Of a stretch of DNA of 64,000 nucleotides, positions 55,420-64,000 are shown piece by piece. The translations under genes and the position numbers were made by a program. The stretch covers positions 620,001-684,000 of the forward strand of contig NZ_NOII01000001.1 in NCBI RefSeq assembly GCF_002245695.1, given 5' to 3'. The notes below the pieces were generated by a model. It saw only the letters and a list, made by a program, of their open reading frames with translations, made no database searches and had not been told where the DNA came from. The DNA is from Fictibacillus aquaticus. GTDB lineage: Bacteria > Bacillota > Bacilli > Bacillales > Fictibacillaceae. How positions within the stretch are numbered: position 1 is the stretch's first letter; every line of letters begins with the position of its first letter.

Positions 55420-58400
55420 CTATTTATTCAATTCAAGTAAAAGGTCTCCCGGTGCAATAGCATCACTGCCTGCCACATAGATCTCTTTTACCGTACCGTC
55501 AAAAGGAGCCTGGACGGTCGTTTCCATCTTCATCGCCTCAGTAATCATCAGATGATCGCCTTTTTTAACTTTTTCCCCTTTTTCAACGAGAACTTTAATT
55601 ACCGTACCCGGCATTCCAGCTCCAATCTGTTCTGGGTTAGACGGGTCAGCTTTTTGCCTCACTGCCTCCGTTACTTTTGCACTTTCATCTATGACGATTA
55701 TTTCCCGCGGCTGGCCGTTCAGTTCAAAATAAACAACCCTCGATCCATCTTTTTGCGGCTCACCGATCGATACAAGTTTCACGATAAGTGTTTTCCCTTG
55801 CTCGATCTCGATATTGATCTCTTCACCAAGCCGCATGCCGTAGAAGAATGTCGGCGTATCAAGAACAGACACATCACCGAACATGTTGTAAATCTTTTCT
55901 CTGTCGAGGAATACCTTCGGATACAGCGCATAGGAAAGAGCATCAAAAGTGGTAACCTGGCGCCCGAGCTTATGGAACAGTGTTTCTTTAATGTCCATAA
56001 AATCAGCTGCCTCAAGCTGTTCTCCAGGTCTTACAGTCAGCGGCTCTCTTCCCTTAAGTACGATGCGCTGCAGCTCCTGCGGGAAGCCCTGATACGGCTG
56101 TCCCAAATACCCTTGGAAGAACTCAACAACAGAGTCAGGAAAATCGAGTGTATCTCCTCTTTCATAAACATCGTCTTCTGACAGACCGTTTTGAACCATA
56201 TAAAGTGCCATATCTCCGACTACCTTAGAAGATGGCGTAACTTTTACTACATCACCGAACATGTCGTTAACCCTGCGGTACATCTGTTTAACATCGTCCC
56301 AGCGGTTACCAAGTCCTACTGCTTTCGCTTGCTGCTGCAGGTTTGAGAACTGTCCTCCTGGCATTTCATGCTCATAGACTTCTGGATCTGGAGCAGCCAT
56401 TCCGCTCTCAAAGCCTTGATAAAACTTTCGAACATCCTCCCAATAAGCAGAGAGGTGCTTCACGTTTTGGATGTTCAAATCAGGCTGTCTGCTGTTGCCT
56501 GATAGAGCGTAATAAAGAGAATCAGCACTTGGCTGTGAAGTCTGTCCTGCCATGGAGCTTACTGCTACGTCAACAATATCTACTCCGGCCTCGACTGCTT
56601 TAGCATACGTGTAAATTCCGTTTCCGCTCGTATCATGCGTGTGAAGGTGGATCGGCAGACTTGTCTCAGTCTTCAATGCACTGACTAGATCATAGGCCGC
56701 CTGCGGCTTAAGCAGCCCTGCCATATCCTTGATTCCTAGAATATGCGCACCTTCTGCTTCAAGCTCCTTCGCCATGTCAACGTAATACTTCAGGTCGTAT
56801 TTTGATCTTAACGGATCGAGAATATCGCCTGTATAGCAGATTGAAGCTTCTGCAATCTTTCCTGAATCACGTACAGCGTGAATGGCTGTCTTCATTCCTT
56901 CTACCCAGTTCAGGCTGTCAAAAATACGGAACACATCAATGCCTGCCTGCGCCGAGTGCTTAACGAATTCCATGATGACGTTATCTGGATAGTTCTTGTA
57001 TCCAACAGCATTTGAAGCTCTGAGCAGCATTTGGAAAAGAACATTCGGCACCCGCTCCCTCAGCTTCAACAGCCTTTCCCATGGGTCTTCATTCAAGAAT
57101 CGGTATGCTACGTCGAACGTTGCTCCACCCCACATTTCAAGCGAGAACAGTTCTGGCCAGAGCTTTGCCACTGGATCTGCAGCTTTTAACAGGTCATGAG
57201 AACGCACGCGTGTAGCAAGCAGCGACTGATGGCCGTCACGGAAAGTCGTGTCTGTCAACAAGACTTCTTTCTGATCCTTAACCCATGCTGCAAGACCATC
57301 GGCACCTTTTTCATCCAAAATCTGCTTCGTTCCCGGACGAGGAGAATCCGAGTATTTCAAGGACGGGATACGCGTTTCATTATAAAGCGGCTTCATCTTC
57401 TTTTCTAACCCCGGGAACCCGTTTACTGTAGTACTGCCAATGTAGGATAGCATTTTAGTACCGCGGTCTTTTCTTTTAGGAAAGACAAACAGCTCGTTCG
57501 TTGAATCAATAAACGATGTATCATAAACACCTGATAAAAAGTTTTTATGTTTTACTACATTTTCCAAAAATTCTATGTTCGTCTTAATGCCTCTGATCCG
57601 GAATTCCTTAAGGTTTCGCAGCATCTTAGAAGCAGCATTTTCAAAAGTGAGCGCCCAAGTGGACAGCTTTACTAAAAGAGAATCATAGTGAGGTGTGATG
57701 ACAGCTCCTTGGAAGCCATTCCCTGCATCCAGCCGCACCCCAAAACCGCCGCCAGTGCGGTAGGCCATGATCTTCCCTGTATCAGGCATAAACTGATTTG
57801 CTGGATCTTCTGTCGTAACACGGCACTGAATAGCATACCCGTGGCATGAAATATCTTTTTGCTCCGGTATCGCCACTTCTTTGCTGTGAAGCGAAAGTCC
57901 TTGAGCGATCAAGATTTGCGACTGTACGATATCGATGCCGGTCACCATCTCAGTAATCGTATGCTCAACCTGTACCCGGGGGTTAACCTCAATAAAGTAA
58001 AAATCTTCATTGCTCGTTACGAGATACTCAACTGTTCCTGCATTATAATATCCTACATGCTTCATCAGTTTTAAAGCTGATTCGCAAATATCTTCACGGC
58101 ATTTTTCGCTTAATGACACACTAGGTGCAACTTCTACAACCTTCTGGTGTCTGCGCTGAACGGAACAGTCTCTCTCATACAAGTGAACGATATTACCGGA
58201 ATGATCTCCCATGATCTGAACTTCAATATGCTTCGGCTTTTCAATAAAACGCTCTACATATACATCATCTTTACCGAAAGAGGCTTTCGCTTCTGATTTA
58301 GCTCGATCATAGCTTTCAGCGAGGGAGTTTTCGCTGCGTACGATCCTCATTCCTCTGCCGCCTCCGCCTAGTGCTGCCTTAATGATGATCGGATAGCCGT

Positions 58401-58863
58401 GCTCTGAAGCAAACTGACGCACTTCATCAAGGCTGTTTACAGGCCCGCCGCTTCCAGGGATAACGGGAATGTCCGCTTCCACTGCAGCTGCACGTGCCTT
58501 CACTTTATCGCCAAAAATCATAAGGTGTTCTTCTTTTGGTCCGATAAAAATTATGCCTTCTTCTCTGCATCGTCTTGCAAAATCAGCATTTTCCGATAAA
58601 AAGCCGTAGCCAGGGTGAATACCGTCAACATTATTTGCTTTTGCAATCTCAATGATTCCCTCAATGTCCAAGTATGCATCAATAGGCTTTTTGCCCGCTC
58701 CTACTAAATAGGCTTCGTCCGCTTTATAACGGTGATAAGATCCGGAATCTTCTTTAGAATATACCGCGACAGTCCTGATATTAAGTTCTGTACAGGCTCT
58801 GAAAATACGTATTGCGATTTCTCCGCGGTTAGCGACGAGTATTTTTCTGATGGTTTTCTCCAT
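55420..58863 (-). CDS. pyc: Pyruvate carboxylase
   Basis: 1147 residues, full length. Biotin carboxylase domain (about 1-455, KILVANRGEIAIRIFRACTE, KAALGGGGRGMRIV), carboxyltransferase barrel (about 535-830, TDTTFRDGHQSLLATRVRSH and metal histidines in HLHTHDTSGNG), PC tetramerisation domain, and the C-terminal biotinyl domain with K1112 in TEAMKMETT. It makes oxaloacetate from pyruvate and bicarbonate for anaplerosis and gluconeogenesis. It follows ftsW by 24 bases, the normal Bacillus order. Confidence 0.99.
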   Translation of the reverse strand: MEKTIRKILVANRGEIAIRIFRACTELNIRTVAVYSKEDSGSYHRYKADEAYLVGAGKKPIDAYLDIEGIIEIAKANNVDGIHPGYGFLSENADFARRCREEGIIFIGPKEEHLMIFGDKVKARAAAVEADIPVIPGSGGPVNSLDEVRQFASEHGYPIIIKAALGGGGRGMRIVRSENSLAESYDRAKSEAKASFGKDDVYVERFIEKPKHIEVQIMGDHSGNIVHLYERDCSVQRRHQKVVEVAPSVSLSEKCREDICESALKLMKHVGYYNAGTVEYLVTSNEDFYFIEVNPRVQVEHTITEMVTGIDIVQSQILIAQGLSLHSKEVAIPEQKDISCHGYAIQCRVTTEDPANQFMPDTGKIMAYRTGGGFGVRLDAGNGFQGAVITPHYDSLLVKLSTWALTFENAASKMLRNLKEFRIRGIKTNIEFLENVVKHKNFLSGVYDTSFIDSTNELFVFPKRKDRGTKMLSYIGSTTVNGFPGLEKKMKPLYNETRIPSLKYSDSPRPGTKQILDEKGADGLAAWVKDQKEVLLTDTTFRDGHQSLLATRVRSHDLLKAADPVAKLWPELFSLEMWGGATFDVAYRFLNEDPWERLLKLRERVPNVLFQMLLRASNAVGYKNYPDNVIMEFVKHSAQAGIDVFRIFDSLNWVEGMKTAIHAVRDSGKIAEASICYTGDILDPLRSKYDLKYYVDMAKELEAEGAHILGIKDMAGLLKPQAAYDLVSALKTETSLPIHLHTHDTSGNGIYTYAKAVEAGVDIVDVAVSSMAGQTSQPSADSLYYALSGNSRQPDLNIQNVKHLSAYWEDVRKFYQGFESGMAAPDPEVYEHEMPGGQFSNLQQQAKAVGLGNRWDDVKQMYRRVNDMFGDVVKVTPSSKVVGDMALYMVQNGLSEDDVYERGDTLDFPDSVVEFFQGYLGQPYQGFPQELQRIVLKGREPLTVRPGEQLEAADFMDIKETLFHKLGRQVTTFDALSYALYPKVFLDREKIYNMFGDVSVLDTPTFFYGMRLGEEINIEIEQGKTLIVKLVSIGEPQKDGSRVVYFELNGQPREIIVIDESAKVTEAVRQKADPSNPEQIGAGMPGTVIKVLVEKGEKVKKGDHLMITEAMKMETTVQAPFDGTVKEIYVAGSDAIAPGDLLLELNK

Positions 58864-58887
58864 TTGATTCCTCTCCTTTTCTATCTG

Positions 58888-60054
58888 TTACAATGCTTTG
58901 ACTTGTCTTTCTTTCGCAGCAGGTGCTGCGGCTGGCTGTTTAAGTTTGAAATTAACATGTGCTGATATGTTGATCAAAATCCCTGCAGATGCCATAAACA
59001 GGATAAGAGATGAGCCACCATATGAGATGAATGGAAGCGGCACTCCTGTTATCGGGAGCAATCCAACTGCAGCGCCAAGGTTGACTGATGATTGTACTCC
59101 AATCATACCTGAAATACCGAAAGCAAGCAGGCTGCCGTATGTATCCTTCCCTATCACCCCTATGTAAAAACCTTTTATCACGATAAAAGCCAGCAGGAGG
59201 ATAACAGCAGCAATTCCTATAAAGCCAAGCTCTTCGCCAATAATAGCAATGATAAAATCGGTGTGCGGCTCTGGAAGGAAGCCGTACTTTTGAACAGATT
59301 CTCCAAGACCGGAGCCAGTCATGCCGCCTGCTGCCATCGCAACGTAAGCGTTGATTAATTGGTAACCGTCACGTTCTGGGTCGGAAAAGGGATCATAGGC
59401 AGCCGTGAAGCGCGACATCTGTTCACCTGAAAACAAGAAAGAAAACAATACGAGTGCTCCGACTGATGCCCCGATGAGCAGAACGAGGTGTTTCCTTTGT
59501 ATACCGGAGCAAAAAATGATGATTCCTGCTACGGCGGCCACAACCATCGCCGTACCGAAGTCCGGCTGCTTAATAATCAGCAGCAGGATGATAAGGATGA
59601 TGGACAGAGGCGGCACGACACTCGTGCTGAACTGATCAAGCTTGTCCTGTTTTTTGGAAAAGATGCCTGCAAGGTAAATGGAAAGGCCCAGCTTTACAAA
59701 TTCAGCCGGCTGAAGCCCGAATCCACCGATCATAATCCAGCTTTTAGCATTATTTACTGTTTTGCCGAAAAAAAACACGGCGATAAGCATAGCAATCGAC
59801 GCAAAAACGATCGGTGCCATAAAGCGCTTGTAAAACTGGTAGGGCAGTATCATGGTAAACGAAAATATGATAAGCCCCACAAAAAAGAAAGCTAGCTGCC
59901 TTACAAAGAAATGGCTTGGGCTGTACTCATACTTTGTAATAGAAACACCAATACTTGCACTGTAGATCATGACCAAGCCGATCCCGCATAACAAAAACAC
60001 TGATACGAGAAGAGAATAATCGACATGCTGAAAAAATTTTTTCAAACTCCTCAC
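58888..60054 (-). CDS. ftsW: FtsW, SEDS peptidoglycan glycosyltransferase of division
   Basis: 388 residues with ten membrane helices. SEDS motifs include NAKSWIMIGGFGLQPAEFVK, LPEPHTDFIIAIIGEELGF and GVPLPFISYGGSS. FtsW polymerises lipid II at the septum with PbpB. The start is uncertain: GTG at 60054 or TTG at 60045, the latter with AAGGTG at good spacing. This is the second SEDS gene in the window, distinct from spoVE. Confidence 0.95.
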   Translation of the reverse strand: MRSLKKFFQHVDYSLLVSVFLLCGIGLVMIYSASIGVSITKYEYSPSHFFVRQLAFFFVGLIIFSFTMILPYQFYKRFMAPIVFASIAMLIAVFFFGKTVNNAKSWIMIGGFGLQPAEFVKLGLSIYLAGIFSKKQDKLDQFSTSVVPPLSIILIILLLIIKQPDFGTAMVVAAVAGIIIFCSGIQRKHLVLLIGASVGALVLFSFLFSGEQMSRFTAAYDPFSDPERDGYQLINAYVAMAAGGMTGSGLGESVQKYGFLPEPHTDFIIAIIGEELGFIGIAAVILLLAFIVIKGFYIGVIGKDTYGSLLAFGISGMIGVQSSVNLGAAVGLLPITGVPLPFISYGGSSLILFMASAGILINISAHVNFKLKQPAAAPAAKERQVKAL

Positions 60055-60176
60055 CTTTTCCTTGTACTCTCTCTATAAAATAATTCGATTTAACTGTCGC
60101 AATTCCTGTCGTAATCCGCTAAAAAGTAACATAACAACATGAACAGAGCGGATTTTTCCGAAAAAAAGGAAAACAA

Positions 60177-60209
60177 AAAACCCAGACTGCACCATCTAAG
60201 TCTGGGTTT
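60177..60209 (-). terminator. Terminator of ylaN
   Basis: AAACCCAGACT pairs perfectly with AGTCTGGGTTT around a ten-base loop, with an A-run on the left that reads as a T-run on the minus strand, four bases after the ylaN stop. Confidence 0.88.
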
Positions 60210-60212
60210 GTT

Positions 60213-60494
60213 TTATTTCCTCATGGACGCCTCATGCAGGGCGCTCAATTGTTTTTCAAGCGTTCCCAGCAGTTCCTTTCCGGCCTCCGCATCTATTAGT
60301 TGAAGACGAACAGCAAAGTCTATTTCCCTAGATAAGCCAAACATCTGCGTATCCAGAACTTCCTCATAGAGGGGACATTGCGGCATCGTCAGGTTGCCCA
60401 TTTGGACCTCGATCAGCTTTAATATTTTCTGGGCATCGGCTTTTAATAATTCCAGAGCCCTTTCGTGGTGTCCTGTTACCATCTCAGCTGCCAA
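60213..60494 (-). CDS. ylaN: YlaN, UPF0358 iron-homeostasis protein
   Basis: 93 residues, helical, nearly identical in pattern to B. subtilis YlaN ([40 protein letters not shown]). YlaN proteins are essential for viability under iron limitation in B. subtilis and have been reported to act with Fur or as iron-linked factors. It is monocistronic here. Confidence 0.95.
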   Translation of the reverse strand: MAAEMVTGHHERALELLKADAQKILKLIEVQMGNLTMPQCPLYEEVLDTQMFGLSREIDFAVRLQLIDAEAGKELLGTLEKQLSALHEASMRK

Positions 60495-60624
60495 AGATCA
60501 TCCCTCCGTTCCTGCACATATCTATCATTAAATATAAAGCTTTCCCCTTAAAAAATCAACATATTACAGTAATCCGAGAATCATGCTATGCTTTATTTGG
60601 CTTATACGCTTTTAGGAGGTTACT

Positions 60625-61116
60625 ATGGAATTTATCTTATTTTTGAAAGGCAAGGTCGCACATCCACTCACTATTGACCCGAGCGTGTGGATTTTTGATG
60701 AAAGAAAGATTCTTGTTTCTGAAATCAAGAACAACTATGTCAAGGAAGATCCAAGCATAAAGTATTTAAAAGATGTTTCTTCTCATTGGGATAGAGAGAT
60801 AACTAAAGGTGCGGAGCTTCCTTCCGAAAAGGAAAAAGAATCTAAAATAACTAAAAAGGAATATCTGCTCAGCAGCTCATTCGCTATGCCTTTTGCTCCC
60901 TTCATTCAAAATGCCGAACCAGAGAAAGATGCTGAGTCCGTTGTTATCTACACTGCAGACTCCAGCATGACTATTCCCCTCGAAAAGGCTCAAGAATGCT
61001 ATCTTGCTTTTTCAAAAGATGGCAAGCCTCTTAAGGATGACGGTCCTGTCCATATCTATTTTCCGGACAGCAGCATGAAGCCTCTTCTTCATGTTAGAGG
61101 ATTTGAATTGATCTAA
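60625..61116 (+). CDS. ylaL: YlaL-like protein
   Basis: 163 residues, ATG after TAGGAGG. It starts MEFILFLKGKVAHPLTIDPS, typical of the YlaL family, with a charged linker (about 62-83) before a C-terminal domain (LLSSSFAMPFAPFIQNAEPE). Some databases label homologues peptidyl-prolyl isomerase, but no such motif is visible. The function is unknown. Position between ylaK and ylaN matches B. subtilis. Confidence 0.85.
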   Translation: MEFILFLKGKVAHPLTIDPSVWIFDERKILVSEIKNNYVKEDPSIKYLKDVSSHWDREITKGAELPSEKEKESKITKKEYLLSSSFAMPFAPFIQNAEPEKDAESVVIYTADSSMTIPLEKAQECYLAFSKDGKPLKDDGPVHIYFPDSSMKPLLHVRGFELI

Positions 61117-61126
61117 AGAGACTGAT

Positions 61127-61161
61127 AAGGGTGTCCCAGATGATTATGTCTGGAACACCCT
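61127..61161. terminator. Terminator between ylaL and ylaK
   Basis: AAGGGTGT and ACACCCTT, with an inner CCAGA/TCTGG stem, form a long hairpin followed by eight T residues on the plus strand. It ends ylaL; the convergent ylaK stop is 68 bases further on. Confidence 0.88.
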
Positions 61162-61228
61162 TTTTTTTAGCAAAAGATACCCTTTGGCTTTAGAGTCATT
61201 ATCAATGCAGTCTTCCTAAACAATTCTT

Positions 61229-62560
61229 CTATAATAAATCTGCCGCAAGCAGTGCAAGGCTTGACCGTTCTCCCTTTTCCAGCTTCACGTGGCCGCTTAT
61301 TACCTGGTCTTTAAATTTCTCGACTACATACGTAAGTCCATTCGTGAATTCATCAAGGTATGGATGATCGATCTGGTTAGGATCGCCTAGCAAGACAATC
61401 TTGCTGCCTTCTCCTACTCTCGTCAAGATGGTTTTTATCTCATGCTTTGTCAGGTTTTGAGCTTCATCTATAATGATAAACTGGTCTGGAAGGCTCCTTC
61501 CACGTATATATGTGAGTGCCTCAACATGAATTGAACCGATACCCGCAAGAATTTTATCTAGCTCTCCAGGCTTTTTCGTGTTGAATAAATACTCTAGATT
61601 GTCATAGATCGGCTGCATCCACGGCTTCAATTTTTCTTCTTTTTCTCCGGGCAGATAGCCGATATCCTTTCCGACGGGAACGATCGGCCTTGCAATAAAG
61701 AGTTTAATATAGCTTTTTAAATCCTCAGTCTGCATGAGTCCCGCAGCGAGAGTCAGCAGCGTCTTGCCTGTACCAGCTTTTCCAATCATGGTTACGAGAG
61801 GAATGTCTCTCCTCATCAATAGTTCAAACGCCATTTTCTGCTGTGCGTTGCGTGCTCTGATTCCCCATATTTGTTCGTTGTCAAAAACTAGGGGCTTGAT
61901 TTTTTTGGCTGTCTCATCCACTTTTGCCAGTGCTGAAGCAGAGCTCCTGTATAAATCCTTTAAAATTACAAACTGATGAGGGTAGAAGGTATGCCCTGAC
62001 AGCTCTGCTGAGGAAAGCTCCTGCTGTTCGTAATATCGGCTTAGAACATCACTTGCTACGTACACTTCCTTATATCCGCTGTACGTCTGGTCATCCCTGT
62101 CCACTACTCTGTCACTTAGAAAGTCTTCCGCATCAATTCCAAGGGCGTCAGCCTTCACCCTCACAAGGACATCTTTGCTTACAAGTATCACTTTCTTGCC
62201 TGCGGGCTTTGTTTTCTCTTCTGCCGCCAGATTGGATGCTACAGCAATAATCCGGTTGTCATTTGATGCCTCAATAAATGTATCCTGAAGCCTTTGAAAT
62301 GATCTGTTGTTCAGCTCTACACGGAGAGTACCTCCCTGATCAAGCCTAACGCCTTCATGCAGCTTCCCATTCTGCCTCAATTTGTCTATCAGTCTTGAAA
62401 ACTCACGCGCATTTCTTCCTATTTCATCCATATATCTTTTTTTAGAATCCAGCTCATCCAGCACTACAGCAGGAATTACAATATCGCACTGCTCAAAGGA
62501 AAATATAGAATAAGGATCCTGAAGCAGAACATTCGTATCAAGGACGTATAATTTATCCAA
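61229..62560 (-). CDS. ylaK: YlaK, PhoH-family ATPase with N-terminal PIN domain
   Basis: 443 residues from TTG seven bases after AGGAGG, giving the family start DKLYVLDTNVLLQDP; a longer TTG frame lies over the ribosome site. The PIN nuclease-like domain (about 1-140) carries acidic residues in LDTNVLL, VVLDELDSKKRYMDE and SNDNRIIAVA. The PhoH domain has Walker A GKAGTGKTLL and Walker B FIIIDEAQNL. PhoH2-type proteins act as RNA helicase-nucleases; the target is unknown. Confidence 0.94.
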   Translation of the reverse strand: MDKLYVLDTNVLLQDPYSIFSFEQCDIVIPAVVLDELDSKKRYMDEIGRNAREFSRLIDKLRQNGKLHEGVRLDQGGTLRVELNNRSFQRLQDTFIEASNDNRIIAVASNLAAEEKTKPAGKKVILVSKDVLVRVKADALGIDAEDFLSDRVVDRDDQTYSGYKEVYVASDVLSRYYEQQELSSAELSGHTFYPHQFVILKDLYRSSASALAKVDETAKKIKPLVFDNEQIWGIRARNAQQKMAFELLMRRDIPLVTMIGKAGTGKTLLTLAAGLMQTEDLKSYIKLFIARPIVPVGKDIGYLPGEKEEKLKPWMQPIYDNLEYLFNTKKPGELDKILAGIGSIHVEALTYIRGRSLPDQFIIIDEAQNLTKHEIKTILTRVGEGSKIVLLGDPNQIDHPYLDEFTNGLTYVVEKFKDQVISGHVKLEKGERSSLALLAADLL

Positions 62561-62716
62561 TATCCGGCCTCCTGTCTTCTTCAATCAAAAAAGAGAGCTA
62601 CTTGTGTATGTAGTTCAATGTATGAAGAAATAACAGAAGTTAGAAGTTTTTCCCGAAGTGTTAAGAAAGGAAGGTTTAGCTCCAAGTTAAGAATGAATAC
62701 AACCTTGACGTCTGTA

Positions 62717-62725
62717 TGCTATACT
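62717..62725 (+). promoter_or_regulatory. Extended -10 promoter element of ylaI
   Basis: TGCTATACT matches the extended -10 pattern TGNTATAAT at eight of nine bases and lies about 28 bases upstream of the ylaI ATG. The -35 region is weak, as expected for an extended -10 promoter. Confidence 0.55.
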
Positions 62726-62753
62726 TGTTTTAAGAAAAACAGAGGTGACAGGT

Positions 62754-62954
62754 ATGCGTGTAAAATGCGTTTTATGTGACAAAATTGATGTGATTGAAGA
62801 TCATTGCTCTCTTGCAAAAAAATTAAGAAACCGCCCGATCCATACGTATATGTGCCCGAAATGCAAAGAAAGAATTACGGATAAAACAGAACGGCGTGCG
62901 GCAACCGGCAATTTTTCATTGTATAGAAGTCCCGAAAAAGAAAATGACTGGTAA
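62754..62954 (+). CDS. ylaI: YlaI, small zinc-ribbon protein (DUF2197)
   Basis: 66 residues from ATG after AGAGGTGAC. Two CxxC pairs, CVLC near the N-terminus and CPKC near residue 34, form a zinc ribbon. The family matches B. subtilis YlaI in length and place; its function is unknown. A membrane-protein frame overlaps its end by 11 bases. Confidence 0.9.
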   Translation: MRVKCVLCDKIDVIEDHCSLAKKLRNRPIHTYMCPKCKERITDKTERRAATGNFSLYRSPEKENDW

Positions 62955-63381
62955 ACGGATAAAAGCTGCGGCTGTTTTAAGCGGTATTTTTGCAGGTTTC
63001 TGGCTCGGGTTTCTTTTCTATGCCATCCAGAAGCTGACTAATATCAGACTTTATGATTTTTTGCTGAACATCGACTTCCTCCCGCTTCCTGCTGAAGTGA
63101 CACACAACGTCATCATTCAATGGACACTGCATCTTTTTATTTCTTTACTTCTTGCATTCCTCTTAGTTAAAACGGCACTAAAGCGGAAGACCCTTTTAAT
63201 CCCCCTCTCTTTTGGGATTAACCTGGCTGTTTCGTTAACTTTTTTCCCGTTAGAATCTGCGGCAGAGGAAAAAATAATAGCCCCTACCGTTCAAAATTTC
63301 GGCATTTGGGCTGCTGGACATATGATCTATGCCTGGGTTCTGGCATCTTCTATTAAAAGAATCATGTTTACACAAAAATAA
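62944..63381 (+). CDS. Integral membrane protein of unknown function
   Basis: 145 residues from ATG at 62944, which overlaps the ylaI stop; the frame is open 16 codons further upstream inside ylaI. Four probable membrane helices (about 8-28, 52-75, 85-100 and 115-135), basic cytosolic loops. No family was recognised. The ribosome site is weak, so translation may depend on coupling to ylaI. It converges on the next gene at a two-way terminator. Confidence 0.65.
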   Translation: MTGKRIKAAAVLSGIFAGFWLGFLFYAIQKLTNIRLYDFLLNIDFLPLPAEVTHNVIIQWTLHLFISLLLAFLLVKTALKRKTLLIPLSFGINLAVSLTFFPLESAAEEKIIAPTVQNFGIWAAGHMIYAWVLASSIKRIMFTQK

Positions 63382-63392
63382 AAGAATCATAA

Positions 63393-63423
63393 AAAAACCG
63401 TGCTGAAAATCAGCGCGGTTTTT
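63393..63423. terminator. Bidirectional terminator
   Basis: AAAAACCGTGCTG pairs with CAGCGCGGTTTTT (one G-T wobble) around an A-rich loop between two convergent genes. The stop codon of the minus-strand gene lies inside it. Confidence 0.85.
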
Positions 63424-63694
63424 CATTATATTTTGGTTCAGAAAGGATGGAAAGATATAGTGAGTCGATATACTCTTTGGAAAAACGAAGCGTGTTTTGC
63501 TTACCGTCTTTTTCAAAGGTAACAACATAGCTGTCATCGATCACCTCTGCAGCTGCATCACTGATTTGATGATCTTCTTTTAAGATCTCATCAAAAAATG
63601 CAAAAGTATCCACCGCTGCTTTATCTTCAGGACGGCTGTCAGCAACTACTTTGATGCTGAGCCAGTTATAGAAGACGTCCTGAAGGTTCATCAT
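63410..63694 (-). CDS. Hypothetical protein downstream of ylaH
   Basis: 94 residues, soluble, acidic, with no recognised domain (MMNLQDVFYNWLSIKVVADS, VVTFEKDGKQNTLRFSKEYI). Two ATGs stand at the start, the first overlapping the ylaH stop in ATGATGA, so it is coupled to ylaH. Position suggests a conserved partner of ylaH; no function is proposed. Confidence 0.75.
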   Translation of the reverse strand: MMNLQDVFYNWLSIKVVADSRPEDKAAVDTFAFFDEILKEDHQISDAAAEVIDDSYVVTFEKDGKQNTLRFSKEYIDSLYLSILSEPKYNEKPR

Positions 63695-64000
63695 GCATCC
63701 AGTTCCTTCTTCTTGCTTTTATAAAGCCTGTAGCGGTATGCACCTAAGAAAACAGCTGAGACAATCAGTCCTTCTGCTACAGGCAGCCCGATACCGAGTA
63801 TGGCTAAAGGAAAGCAGCCGATCAGCAGCAGAACATAGATAAAAAGAGATTTTGCGAGCGGCAGTTTTTTTGCGAATCCTAATTTATACACGATTACACA
63901 AAGTATCACAATAACTGCATAAAGCAGCCAAAAGCCTGTTGTCGCGTCGTTATCAATTCCTAGAAGGAGGGCAATAGAGGAGGAGTTCTCCCCTGTTGCC
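63691..64000 (-). CDS. ylaH: YlaH-like membrane protein (5' end cut by window edge)
   Basis: The frame stays open to the window edge, well past the internal GTG at 63909: upstream codons read ATGENSSSIALLLGIDNDAT, then GFWLLYAVIVILCVIVYKLG. This matches the YlaH family (about 105 residues in B. subtilis), with three membrane helices and a basic C-terminus (YKSKKKELDA). Only the first few residues are missing. The function is unknown. Confidence 0.85.
   Translation of the reverse strand, partial: ATGENSSSIALLLGIDNDATTGFWLLYAVIVILCVIVYKLGFAKKLPLAKSLFIYVLLLIGCFPLAILGIGLPVAEGLIVSAVFLGAYRYRLYKSKKKELDA

Noticed and set aside
55552-56181. Plus-strand open frame of 209 codons antisense to pyc
   Set aside because: It mirrors the conserved pyc coding frame and shows no independent start signals or recognisable domain.

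Overview
The window is a block of core chromosome from an endospore-forming member of the Bacillaceae. It carries sigE, sigG, spoIIGA, spoVD, spoVE, gerR-like and ylb/yla genes, mDAP-type cell-wall synthesis, bacillithiol synthesis (bshC) and a caa3 oxidase. Read right to left, gene order follows the Bacillus subtilis ylaH-to-divIVA segment closely, with a few insertions and losses. The genus cannot be fixed from sequence alone; a Fictibacillus-like or related lineage is plausible. Almost every gene is on the minus strand. The few plus-strand genes are ylbP-like, tmcAL, ylbJ, ctaA, a YugN-like gene, a thioesterase, the ylaL and ylaI genes and some small hypotheticals. No tRNA, rRNA, CRISPR array, prophage or transposase gene was seen.

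Layout from left to right. 1-189: 5' end of divIVA, cut by the window edge. 190-729: a long spacer holding a dispersed repeat. 730-4128: ylmH-ylmG-sepF-ylmE-ylmD-ylmC, linked to division and envelope. 4303-6994: sigG and the spoIIGA-sigE operon. 7300-26194: the division and cell-wall (dcw) cluster, transcribed mraZ, rsmH, ftsL, pbpB, spoVD, murE, murF, mraY, murD, spoVE, murB, divIB, ylxW, ylxX, sbp, ftsA, ftsZ. murG is absent from its usual place between spoVE and murB. 26315-29313: bshC, a DUF3397 membrane gene and panE. 29436-32601: a three-gene biotin-dependent acyl-CoA carboxylase operon. 32770-41261: ylbP to rsmD homologues, including rpmF, a crotonase-family gene, tmcAL, ylbL/ylbK, ylbJ and coaD. 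41374-41540: a likely csfG sporulation RNA. 41594-48985: ylbG-ylbC homologues mixed with small accessory genes. 48134-55285: ctaG, ctaF, ctaE, ctaD, ctaC, ctaB and divergent ctaA, a complete caa3 oxidase and heme A set. 55420-64000: pyc, ftsW, ylaN, ylaL, ylaK, ylaI and the partial ylaH.

How it works together. The dcw cluster supplies muropeptide precursors (MurE, MurF, MraY, MurD, MurB), septal synthases (PbpB, SpoVD, SpoVE) and the divisome (FtsL, DivIB, FtsA, FtsZ, SepF, DivIVA). The same stretch carries the switch to mother-cell and forespore transcription (SpoIIGA, SigE, SigG). Regulatory signals visible by eye include a spoIIG promoter with a 22-bp spacer, a SigG-type promoter before sigG, three tandem 10-bp repeats upstream of mraZ (a likely MraZ operator), and a SigF-type promoter before the csfG-like RNA.

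The most interesting items are the csfG-like RNA, two copies of a repeat with conserved ends and unrelated cores, a perfect 12-bp palindrome inside the acyl-CoA carboxylase operon, the missing murG, a crotonase lacking the second catalytic glutamate, and a convergent gene pair whose stop codons lie inside a palindromic terminator. No clearly new multigene system was found; most of the window is well-conserved Bacillaceae core genome. Domain positions and family assignments come from reading the sequence and remembered family features, not from searches.
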